Of a stretch of 64,000 bases of DNA, positions 54,010 through 61,271 are shown in pieces. The notes below the pieces were generated by a model. That model had not been told where the DNA came from. It did no database searches and worked only from the letters and a program-made list of their open reading frames with translations. How positions within the stretch are numbered: position 1 is the first letter of the stretch; each line of letters starts with the position of its first letter. Origin of the DNA: Flavobacterium sp. IB48 (GTDB lineage: Bacteria > Bacteroidota > Bacteroidia > Flavobacteriales > Flavobacteriaceae); assembly GCF_016405855.1 (NCBI RefSeq), contig NZ_JAEFCA010000003.1, forward strand, positions 306,253 through 370,252, in the 5' to 3' direction. Position numbers and translations under genes: made by a program.

Positions 54010-54015
54010 AAAAAA

Positions 54016-55437
54016 CTAATCTTCTCGACTTCCATCATCTGCCATTCTAACTAATTTCGGTGTAAACTTCGCTACAACATCTACCAAATCTTTCTGCGCC
54101 TCCATCACCTGATTGATATCTTTATAGGCCATTGGAGCTTCGTCTAGACCCGCTCCGATAAGCGTAACACCATGATCTCTCAGAATCGATTTCATTTCAG
54201 ATTGTGTGATGTTTTTTATGGCTTGGGTTCTGCTCATTTGTCTTCCTGCTCCATGCGAAGCGGAATTGATGGCGTTCTCCTCGCCCTTTCCTCTCACCAA
54301 AAATCCCGGTGCGGTCATACTTCCAGGAATGATTCCCATAACGCCTTTTCCGGCTGGAGTTGCTCCTTTTCTATGTACGATCACTTCTTCGCCGTTCCAG
54401 ATTTCTTTCCAGGCGAAATTATGGTGGTTTTCGACTTTTGCTAAAATCGTCGCACCCAAAGCGCGTTCCATTTTGTTATGGATAATCTCGTGACAAGCCG
54501 AAGCGTAATCTCCCGCCAAATTCATTGCCATCCAGTATTCCTGTCCCAATTGCGAATTCATATCCAAGTACGCTAAGTTTTTTGCCACTTCTGGAAGTCT
54601 GCACTCATCTTTGGCGATTTTAGTATAATGTCCGGCGATGGTTGCTCCCATTCCGCGTGAACCAGAATGCGTTAACAAAGCGACGTATTTTCCTTTTGGG
54701 ATATTTAAAACCGCATCGTCTTGCGCAAATTCCATGATTCCGAATTCCACAAAGTGATTTCCACCACCCGAAGATCCTAATTGCGACCAAGCTTTATCTT
54801 TCAAATTCTTCACAAACGGATTCATATTGAAAGTTTCGTTCTCCAAAACCGCATGATCTGATTTGTACTGACCGTGAAATCCGTGACCTGCTCCAAAAAT
54901 AGAATTCGCAATTAATTCCTTTTTGAATTTAGCTTCGTTTTCAAAGTAAAAAGCTTCTGGAATATCATAAACCGACAACGCCATTCTACACCCAATATCA
55001 ACTCCAACACCATACGGAATAATGGCATTTTTCGTTGCTAAAACTCCGCCAATCGGCAATCCGTAACCTTGGTGCGCGTCTGGCATTAAAGCTCCGGCAA
55101 CCGTAACAGGCAGTTTCATGGCGACTTCCATTTGCTTTCTGGCTCCGTCTTCGATATGATCCAATCCGTAAGCCGAATACGCATTCGGATTCTGATTTAA
55201 AGCAATGAAATCTTCTGGTTTTTCATTCGATTTTTCGATTAAAGCAACAGCCAGTTTGCTGAAGATTTTATCGTCGATATAATTCTCTGGAGTTTCTAAG
55301 ACGTTTTTGAAATTTGTGATCATTTCGTCTCTTGTGAATCCATTTCTCTTGCTGTTTATTTTTAAGGCAATCCCAATTATTTTTCCTTCTGGGAATCCTA
55401 ATTCTAATATATCTGTACCGTTTATTTGTGTACTCAT
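54016..55437 (-). CDS. rtcB: RNA-splicing/repair ligase RtcB
   Basis: A 473-residue RtcB, the GTP-dependent ligase that joins 3'-phosphate or 2',3'-cyclic-phosphate RNA ends to 5'-OH ends. Seen: DAHQGYGLPIGGV, GVGVDIGCRMA (manganese-binding Asp and Cys), GSSGGGNHFVE, HSGSRGMG and the guanylylated-His motif SHGAGRQMSR. No archease or RtcA gene lies nearby. The island-type operator-promoter lies at 55460-55496, leaving a leader of only about 15-20 nt. Together with the KxDG ligase, both chemistries of RNA ligation are present. Confidence 0.95.
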   Translation of the reverse strand: MSTQINGTDILELGFPEGKIIGIALKINSKRNGFTRDEMITNFKNVLETPENYIDDKIFSKLAVALIEKSNEKPEDFIALNQNPNAYSAYGLDHIEDGARKQMEVAMKLPVTVAGALMPDAHQGYGLPIGGVLATKNAIIPYGVGVDIGCRMALSVYDIPEAFYFENEAKFKKELIANSIFGAGHGFHGQYKSDHAVLENETFNMNPFVKNLKDKAWSQLGSSGGGNHFVEFGIMEFAQDDAVLNIPKGKYVALLTHSGSRGMGATIAGHYTKIAKDECRLPEVAKNLAYLDMNSQLGQEYWMAMNLAGDYASACHEIIHNKMERALGATILAKVENHHNFAWKEIWNGEEVIVHRKGATPAGKGVMGIIPGSMTAPGFLVRGKGEENAINSASHGAGRQMSRTQAIKNITQSEMKSILRDHGVTLIGAGLDEAPMAYKDINQVMEAQKDLVDVVAKFTPKLVRMADDGSRED

Positions 55438-55459
55438 GATTTCTATTTTTTTGATAGTA

Positions 55460-55496
55460 CAAAGGTTAATTACTACTGCGCAGTTATTTTGCGTAG
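55460..55496 (-). promoter_or_regulatory. Shared operator-promoter, copy P2 (rtcB)
   Basis: Dyad CTACGCA-N7-TGCGCAG (55476-55496), 8 nt, then AACCTTTG (55460-55467), directly before rtcB. Its -7 box deviates most from TAnnTTTG, suggesting dependence on an activator. Confidence 0.75.
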
Positions 55497-55502
55497 ATTT
55501 TA

Positions 55503-55600
55503 TTTCACGCAGATTTTGCAGATTTAAGCAGATCTAAAAGGATTTTTTTTGATAAATAATCTGTGCTTATCTGCTAAAATCTTTTTAAATCTGCGTGAAA
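55503..55600. repeat. Large hairpin repeat upstream of rtcB
   Basis: TTTCACGCAGATTT... (55503-55548) and its inverted partner ...AAATCTGCGTGAAA (55560-55600) with a short centre. It belongs to the CAGATTT-rich intergenic hairpin family and lies between the rtcB promoter and the end of the RING/TerD gene. Confidence 0.75.
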
Positions 55601-55641
55601 TATTAAAACCTTTGTCACTTTGTTACTATGAACCTTTGCCA

Positions 55642-57882
55642 CTAATCTACCAATAATTGTGTAACAACCGCTGGGTTCATCGCCCATTGTGCTGTGTAAA
55701 CTTCATCAGCAATTTCATTTTCGGTGATTGTTAAACCTTGGGCTTCCGCTTTAAGCTGTAACAAACTACCAATATTCAATTTGCTGTTTAGTTTTGACAA
55801 CAACGCCTGAACGCCTTTGAAATCCAATCCACCAACAACCTGACCTCCGAAAGTCATCTCTAACCAAACGATTTCTCTTTTGGCTACATCCAACACTCCA
55901 AAAACCAAACCTTTGGCAACATTTTGCGTCACACAAACCTGATGATCAACACACGACGGATCGTATGCTACACCTGTTTTCTCCGAAATTTTCATCGGGT
56001 GTTTGCTATTCATCCAACCTACAACCAAATTTGGCGTAATACTTCCGTTACTGTACGCGTTGCAAGTAAAAGTTACAAATTTAGCTTTAGCTTTCGCTAA
56101 TTCATCGATATTGATGTTGATATATTCGGCTGTTCCAATTTTATTCGGAATGCTTCGGATATCACCACTATGCTGACAACCTGTAGTTGTCAATCGGCTG
56201 AAAGAACAAATATCTAAGCGATCTTCGTATGCAATCTGACAGCTCAAATCCATATCTAAATGTTGTGCTGGCAAATCTTTTCCCCATTGCATGAACAATC
56301 TAACTTCGTTTCCTTCAACTGTGAAACGTGTTCCCATTAAAGCAACTGGTAAATCCTGAACGGTTTCGCTTCGATCTCCTATAGAAACTGGAATATTAAA
56401 CAATTGCGGATCTATATAGATTGTTTTGTTGGTGTTCGCAATTTTTGCAAATCGTTTTTTCATGGCCAAAAGACACAATTCTTCGATTTGGTTTTTCATT
56501 GCTTCCAACTGAAAATCTTCGTATAATCCTAATAACTGATTTGCTTCAATTCGTTTGTTTGTTCCACCCAAAGGTTTCACACTTCTCTGCATGTTTTTAT
56601 CAAAATAATTTTGAGCATACATGTTCAAAGTAAACACCAATCGAGCCGGAACTTTATCGATGATTTCTTCAAAATGAGCAATAGTTTCCTCTGCTCCAAA
56701 CCAAAGCATGTTTGAGAATAACGAACGTGCAAATAATCCTGGACGCTGTTTTAATAAAGCAAATGTTTTATCGGCATCAAATTTTAATCTTGACGTGTTT
56801 ACTTTGCTTTGCCAAACATCGTACACTTGGTTGTAGAATACATCCATTAAAAAATTCAATTTCTCAAATCCTTTTCTTTTGCTGTATTCTGCCAAACGAA
56901 GCGCGCGGATAAAACGAACCCACATTCCTCTTTTTGGATGCATGGTTTCGCACATCGCTTCAACATCCATATTCATATTGTTTAACCAATTTGCGACCAT
57001 TAAACACTCTTTTCGAGAATATTTAAGTTTCAAATCTTTTTGAGATGCAATTCTTGTCTGAACACTTGTATCTAAAACATTATGAAAATGCTGTGCATTT
57101 TTTGATGTTCTTTTGATAATCGTTTTTGGCTCAATAATCTGAAGCATTCCTGTGTTTTTATACCACAAATATCGTAAGATATCGGTTGGCGTTTTCAAAA
57201 ACTGAGACGCTTCTTCTTCTTTACCGTTTTCAATCAAAAGATCGATCACAAGCATTAAAGTTTCCTTCATTGCAACATCCGTTTTTGGTAAAGGCAAGTA
57301 TTGCATTGCCATTTTTAAACTATCTACCTGAGTAGCGTCTAAAGCGGTTTTAGATTGCAATAACGATATATAGAAATTATTTAAATCTTTTTCTGTCCAT
57401 AATTCCAACATTTTTAACTTGCTTCCTTGTCCGATATTTTCCAATTTCCCAAATTCAAACGGAGTTCCGCAGAACGGACAACCGTTGTATCTTTCTAATG
57501 GGAAAGTATTATCCAGAATAATATGACCGCATTGTAAAGTTGTTCCGTTTTTAGTTTTAAAAACGTTTCCGAAATAGGTAATAATATGATCTAAAACAGA
57601 TTCTCCTGTTGGAACATTCCATTCTTTTACCAATGGCGTCCAATTTTTATCTGTTCCTAAAACTTCTCTCAAAACTTCTAAAACCTCAACTTTATAATTC
57701 GGGTTGATATTGTTTAAAGCATGTAATAATGATTCAGAAAATGTAAATCCAAGTTTTGAAACATTGGCTAACAAAACTGAAGTTGTTCCAGATAAATTTT
57801 TAACGTCATTCGCAATCATTTTTGAAGGAATGAAAATAGCATTTTGACGTAAACTGATTTTTAATAATTCTTTTGTTTTCAT
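55642..57882 (-). CDS. RING-like/TerD-like protein (MXAN_6230/SCO0854 family)
   Basis: A 746-residue protein resembling the MXAN_6230/SCO0854 family. Near residues 118-138 there is a RING-like zinc motif (Cys118, His120, Cys135, Cys138). A long helical middle follows. The C-terminal ~200 residues look TerD-like: HLDMDLSCQIAY, HSGDIRSIPNKIGTAEYININI, KFVTFTCNAYSNGSI. TerD domains bind calcium and mark stress-response systems. Function is unproven. It lies downstream of two tandem island promoters and a tRNA-like array, so it is a core member of the predicted regulon. Confidence 0.75.
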   Translation of the reverse strand: MKTKELLKISLRQNAIFIPSKMIANDVKNLSGTTSVLLANVSKLGFTFSESLLHALNNINPNYKVEVLEVLREVLGTDKNWTPLVKEWNVPTGESVLDHIITYFGNVFKTKNGTTLQCGHIILDNTFPLERYNGCPFCGTPFEFGKLENIGQGSKLKMLELWTEKDLNNFYISLLQSKTALDATQVDSLKMAMQYLPLPKTDVAMKETLMLVIDLLIENGKEEEASQFLKTPTDILRYLWYKNTGMLQIIEPKTIIKRTSKNAQHFHNVLDTSVQTRIASQKDLKLKYSRKECLMVANWLNNMNMDVEAMCETMHPKRGMWVRFIRALRLAEYSKRKGFEKLNFLMDVFYNQVYDVWQSKVNTSRLKFDADKTFALLKQRPGLFARSLFSNMLWFGAEETIAHFEEIIDKVPARLVFTLNMYAQNYFDKNMQRSVKPLGGTNKRIEANQLLGLYEDFQLEAMKNQIEELCLLAMKKRFAKIANTNKTIYIDPQLFNIPVSIGDRSETVQDLPVALMGTRFTVEGNEVRLFMQWGKDLPAQHLDMDLSCQIAYEDRLDICSFSRLTTTGCQHSGDIRSIPNKIGTAEYININIDELAKAKAKFVTFTCNAYSNGSITPNLVVGWMNSKHPMKISEKTGVAYDPSCVDHQVCVTQNVAKGLVFGVLDVAKREIVWLEMTFGGQVVGGLDFKGVQALLSKLNSKLNIGSLLQLKAEAQGLTITENEIADEVYTAQWAMNPAVVTQLLVD

Positions 57883-58070
57883 TTTTTTTTAATTTTTAAA
57901 ATTTAGATAATTGCGTTTCTGAGTTCTACCTAAAAGATTTTTGAAGTAAGAAACACTTGACCTGAAATTGGAGTGTAATAAATTAGCTGATTCAAATTGG
58001 AAGTTTGCGGGTTTCCCCAAGAAGTAAGCTAATTTTGACCCTCGTTTTTTTATTAATGATGATTTTAAAA

Positions 58071-58106
58071 CTATGTTCGGATTCGAACCGAAAGTAGCCG
58101 TTGTCT
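58071..58106 (-). pseudogene. tRNA 3'-half behind a 20-nt repeat
   Basis: Minus strand AGACAACGGCTAC followed by the T-arm TTCGG-TTCGAAT-CCGAA and an acceptor-like CATAG. There is no 5' half. Directly follows the repeat copy at 58107-58126. Confidence 0.6.
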
Positions 58107-58134
58107 GAAGTAAGTTTTAATTGACCATTAATTG

Positions 58135-58252
58135 TGAAGCAGATGGGATTCGAACCCATGACCCGGACATTAAAAGTGTACGAAGTAAGTTTTGATTGAC
58201 CTTTGATGGATAATTTCAAAACTACCTGCTCTAACCGCTGAGCTACTGCCTC
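58135..58252 (-). tRNA. Split tRNA-Lys(UUU)-like element with a ~45-nt insertion
   Basis: Acceptor GAGGCAG/CTGCTTC (7 pairs, one G-T), D-arm GCTC-AGCGGTTA-GAGC, loop CTTTTAA (anticodon TTT) on stem GTACA/TGTCC (one mismatch), T-arm ATGGG-TTCGAAT-CCCAT. About 45 nt, including the 20-nt repeat at 58182-58201, sit between the D-arm and the anticodon arm, where no bacterial tRNA has an intron. Total 118 nt. Confidence 0.68.
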
Positions 58253-58380
58253 AATTATCATTATAAAATAAAAAGGTAATGGTGTAAGTGTGTACATTGG
58301 AAAGTGTTTTCGAAGTAACTCAAACTTGACCTATTTTATTCTTTTTTTATTTCTATGAACGTTTGTTTTTATTTCCTGAA

Positions 58381-58418
58381 CAAAGATTTTTAAACTAGTG
58401 CGCAGTTATTTTGCGTAG
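58381..58418 (-). promoter_or_regulatory. Shared operator-promoter, copy P3
   Basis: Dyad CTACGCA-N7-TGCGCAC (58398-58418; one outer mismatch), 9 nt, then AATCTTTG (58381-58388). It drives the 20-nt repeat/tRNA-like array and the RING/TerD gene. Confidence 0.75.
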
Positions 58419-58468
58419 TAAAATTTTTGTTTCATTTTTTAGAAATACTTTTTGTTTTATTTCTTGAG

Positions 58469-58506
58469 CAAAGATTTTAAAACTACTACGCAATTATTTT
58501 GCGCAG
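58469..58506 (-). promoter_or_regulatory. Shared operator-promoter, copy P4 (tandem with P3)
   Basis: Dyad CTGCGCA-N7-TGCGTAG (58486-58506), 9 nt, then AATCTTTG (58469-58476). Offset from P3 by exactly 88 nt with similar flanks, so the two arose by tandem duplication. Its dyad overlaps the TTG of the divergent HD-gene promoter. Confidence 0.75.
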
Positions 58507-58528
58507 TAAAAAAAGAATTTTAAATTTG
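58499..58528 (+). promoter_or_regulatory. Promoter of the HD-WYL genes, overlapping operator P4
   Basis: TTG (58499-58501), 19 nt, TAAATTTG (58521-58528), 13 nt before the HD ATG. The TTG lies inside the P4 dyad, so a protein bound there should block this promoter. Confidence 0.65.
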
Positions 58529-58541
58529 AGTAAAAAACAAC

Positions 58542-59156
58542 ATGAATTTAGAGAAAATCTATTCTGAATTGCTTTCGAATATTGGCTTTTCAGCAAATGA
58601 AATTCAGCAAAACTGGTTGGATTTAGAAAAGGCATATTCGAAAAAATCAAGACATTATCATAATCTCACGCATTTAAAAGAAATGATTGCCAGTTTTGAA
58701 GCGTATCGAAACAAACTTCAAAATCCAAACGAAATATTATTTTCAATTTTCTACCATGACTTTGTGTATTCCGCTTCCAAAAAAGATAACGAACTTAAAA
58801 GTGCTGAATATGCTTTGGCAATTTTACCTGAAAATATCAATCTAAATAAACAATTGGTTTTTGATGCAATCTGTGCAACACAACAACATCAGCAAAACGC
58901 GATTGAAGATATAAACTGGTTAATCGATTTTGATTTGAAAATCCTCGTTAAAGATTGGGAAGATTATAAAATCTATTTTGAACAAATTAGAAAAGAATAC
59001 CGCATCTATCCTGATTTTCTATACAAACCCGGACGTGCTAAAGCGTTGAAGCATTTTCTGGAGAATGAGTTTATTTTTCAGACTGAGGAGTTTAGGAGTT
59101 TGTATGAAGAGAAAGCAAGAGCGAATATTGAAAAAGAGATTGCATTATTAACGTAA
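58542..59156 (+). CDS. HD-superfamily metal-dependent phosphohydrolase
   Basis: A 204-residue protein of the predicted HD hydrolase group (COG4339-like). His-rich metal motifs: SRHYHNLTHLKEM, the paired His-Asp in FYHDFVYS and a downstream TQQHQQ plus IDFDLKIL. Substrate unknown; related proteins are often annotated as N-methyl-D-aspartate receptor NMDAR2C-like by error. It is divergent from the RING/TerD unit and shares operator P4 with it. It may act on a nucleotide or RNA-derived phosphate. Confidence 0.85.
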   Translation: MNLEKIYSELLSNIGFSANEIQQNWLDLEKAYSKKSRHYHNLTHLKEMIASFEAYRNKLQNPNEILFSIFYHDFVYSASKKDNELKSAEYALAILPENINLNKQLVFDAICATQQHQQNAIEDINWLIDFDLKILVKDWEDYKIYFEQIRKEYRIYPDFLYKPGRAKALKHFLENEFIFQTEEFRSLYEEKARANIEKEIALLT

Positions 59157-59265
59157 ATGCGTAAGGGATTGAGGCGGTATCCTTTTGTGAAATGAAATGG
59201 AACAAAAGATTTAGCCGAAAGCCCGACCTGGAGGGACACGCCCAAAATATACAACGCAAAATTAA

Positions 59266-59512
59266 TCTCGCAAAGACGCTAAGTCGCAAAATTTTTATTT
59301 AAAGTATTAATTAAACTCACCGTTTGTCATTTCGACGAAGGAGAAATCTTCGCAAGAAGCTCTACAAAGATTGGCTTCTCGATGTGGAGTTACTTGTGGA
59401 GATTTCTCCTTCGTCGAAATGACATAAAATGGGGAAAAATCATTTTAATCCTCATAATCTGTGGCTTAAAAACAAAAACTTTGTGCCCTAGCGTCTTTGT
59501 GGCAAAACATCA
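59266..59512. repeat. Palindromic element copy 4 with flanking short repeats
   Basis: The ~98-bp palindrome (59326-59423; GTCATTTCGACGAAGGAG ... CTCCTTCGTCGAAATGAC) is flanked by GCAAAGACGCTAAGTCGC (59269-59288) and an inverted relative, GCGTCTTTGTGGCAAAAC (59491-59508). It fills the 361-nt gap between the HD and WYL genes. Confidence 0.82.
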
Positions 59513-59517
59513 TAAAA

Positions 59518-60555
59518 ATGTCACAAAACAAAAACGCCTTAATTCGATACAAAACCATCGATAAATGCCTTCAGAATAAATACCGGCAATGGACACTCGA
59601 AGATTTAATCGAAGAATGTTCAGAGGCTTTATTTGAATATGAAGGACGACAAAATCCAATAAGTAAACGAACGATCCAAATGGATATTCAGCTGATGCGA
59701 AGTGAAAAACTCGGTTATAATGCACCAATCGTAGTTTACGATAAAAAGTATTATAAATATGAAGACGAAGATTTTTCGATAACCGATATTCCGCTTACGG
59801 AAACAGATATGAACGTTTTGACAGAAACCGTTTCGATGTTAAAACAGTTTAAAGATTTCTCTCTTTTTAATGATGTATCAGATATTCTACAGCGATTAGA
59901 GGATAAAATCTATGCTGAGAAATCGCACACTAAACCCGTTATTTATCTGGATAAAAATGAGAAGCTAAAAGGACTGCATTATTTGGACGAAATATATCAG
60001 GCGATTATCAAGAAAATGGTTCTGATTATTACTTATAAATCTTTTAAATCTGCCGAAGAAACGAAATTCCACTTTCATCCTTTTATATTAAAGGAATTCA
60101 ATAACCGCTGGTTTTTAATCGGAAAGAAAAAAGACTCACAACCGATTACCAATTTGGCATTAGACAGAATTATTTCTATTGATTACGATTTTAATCATCC
60201 TTACCTAGAAGAAGATTTTGATGCTGATAATTTTTATAAAGATGTAATTGGCGTAACAGTAAATTCAGGATTAAACGCAAGACGAATTGAATTATGGGTT
60301 GATGCTTCAAATGCGCCTTATGTACTTACAAAACCTCTGCATACTTCTCAGCGGCTAATTAAACAAAACGAAGACGGAAGTGTCATTATACACATATATG
60401 TAATCCCAAATTACGAGATGGAACGACTTTTATTAGGTTTTGGAAGCTGTTTGGAGATTTTAAGACCAGAAGGTCTGAGAAATCGTATGAAAAAGATACT
60501 TCTAGACGCTATTTCGCGTTACGATTCTGAAAAACCAACTGAAATAAATGCATAA
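59518..60555 (+). CDS. WYL-domain transcriptional regulator
   Basis: A 345-residue regulator with an N-terminal winged helix (about 1-65, LIRYKTIDKCLQN...SKRTIQMDIQLMR), a WYL domain (~150-220, VLIITYKSFKSAEETKFHFHPFILKEFNNRWFLIG, in pieces) and a C-terminal WCX part. WYL domains sense nucleic-acid or nucleotide ligands and regulate several defence systems. The ATG at 59518 is used; an earlier TTG lies in repeat sequence. As the only DNA-binding protein of the island, it is my candidate for the factor that binds the four dyads. Confidence 0.9.
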   Translation: MSQNKNALIRYKTIDKCLQNKYRQWTLEDLIEECSEALFEYEGRQNPISKRTIQMDIQLMRSEKLGYNAPIVVYDKKYYKYEDEDFSITDIPLTETDMNVLTETVSMLKQFKDFSLFNDVSDILQRLEDKIYAEKSHTKPVIYLDKNEKLKGLHYLDEIYQAIIKKMVLIITYKSFKSAEETKFHFHPFILKEFNNRWFLIGKKKDSQPITNLALDRIISIDYDFNHPYLEEDFDADNFYKDVIGVTVNSGLNARRIELWVDASNAPYVLTKPLHTSQRLIKQNEDGSVIIHIYVIPNYEMERLLLGFGSCLEILRPEGLRNRMKKILLDAISRYDSEKPTEINA

Positions 60556-60726
60556 TTTTTTACAGAATATAGAATTAAATGCGTTTTAAAAACCAAAAAG
60601 AGATTTTTACAGCATCAAAAATGTTAAAATCTAAAAAAAGAATAGTATATTTCACTTAAAATAAACAACCAAAACCCTCTAAATCAGGGATATTTTATAA
60701 CTAACCAAAAATTTATTAAAAAATTA

Positions 60727-60758
60727 TATGCATGCATAGTATTTTTTAATTATATTTG
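60727..60758 (+). promoter_or_regulatory. Promoter and palindromic operator of the marR-fad operon
   Basis: TATATTTG (60751-60758) is a perfect -7 box 18 nt before the MarR ATG. The perfect 12-bp palindrome TATGCATGCATA (60727-60738) occupies the -33 area, where MarR proteins usually bind to autoregulate. Confidence 0.6.
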
Positions 60759-60776
60759 AAATCGATATAGTTACCT

Positions 60777-61235
60777 ATGAAAGACAAAACGATAGATTAT
60801 ATTTTAAGAGCGACATGGCAAGCTGTTTCAAGAATGTATAATGAAGAGGCTGCAAAGTATGATGCAACAATGGCAACAGGGTTTGCTCTTTTAAGTATGG
60901 ACAAGGAAGAAGGAACTCCATCAACCGCTTTAGGTCCGAGAATGGGTATGGAAGCAACCAGCTTAACAAGAACACTTAAATCTATGGAAGAAAAAGGTTT
61001 AATTGTTCGCAAAAAAAACCCAAGCGACGGTCGAGGTGTTTTAATCTACCTTACCGATTTTGGAAAAGAAAAAAGAGATTTATCTAAAAATACAGTTCTA
61101 AAGTTTAATGAAACCGTTAGAAAACATGTTTCAGAAGAAAAGCTGAATCATTTTATCGAAGTTTCTGAAATTATCAACGAACTGATTCACGATAAAAACA
61201 TATTTAATCAAACAGAAAACACAGAAAAAGAATAA
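60777..61235 (+). CDS. MarR-family transcriptional regulator of fatty-acid degradation
   Basis: A 152-residue winged-helix regulator: LGPRMGMEATSLTRTLKSMEEKGLI is the recognition region (in part, residues ~60-84), followed by the wing KKNPSDGRGVLIYLTDFG. It heads an operon with the beta-oxidation fusion (36-nt gap) and thiolase, so it likely represses the operon until an acyl-CoA or related ligand appears. The specific ligand is inferred. Confidence 0.9.
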   Translation: MKDKTIDYILRATWQAVSRMYNEEAAKYDATMATGFALLSMDKEEGTPSTALGPRMGMEATSLTRTLKSMEEKGLIVRKKNPSDGRGVLIYLTDFGKEKRDLSKNTVLKFNETVRKHVSEEKLNHFIEVSEIINELIHDKNIFNQTENTEKE

Positions 61236-61271
61236 CATTCTTTTCCTCCTACAAACAAATAGTAACAAATT

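Larger units (their letters stand above)
57943..58331 (-). repeat. Array of five 20-nt direct repeats interlaced with tRNA fragments
   Basis: Plus-strand form GAAGTAA-N7-TTGACC at 57943-57962, 58021-58040, 58107-58126, 58182-58201 and 58312-58331, all one orientation. Intervals are 58, 66, 55 and 110 nt. On the transcribed minus strand each copy is followed within a few nt by a small stem-loop or a tRNA 3' half. Too few and too irregular for CRISPR. It occupies the leader of the RING/TerD gene. Confidence 0.8.

Noticed and set aside
57943..58331. CRISPR array
   Set aside because: The repeats are 20 nt with 7 variable central positions, spacing varies from 55 to 110 nt, spacers contain tRNA parts, and no cas genes are present.
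37886..59156. Ro60/Y-RNA locus in the strict sense
   Set aside because: No TROVE/Ro60 protein is visible; the RING/TerD protein does not look like one. The analogy to rsr-yrlBA-rtcBA is functional only.
35853..60555. An intact prophage carrying tRNAs and RNA ligase
   Set aside because: tRNAs, ligase and phosphoesterase recall phages, but there are no capsid, portal, terminase, integrase or lysis genes, and gene sizes and regulation look chromosomal.
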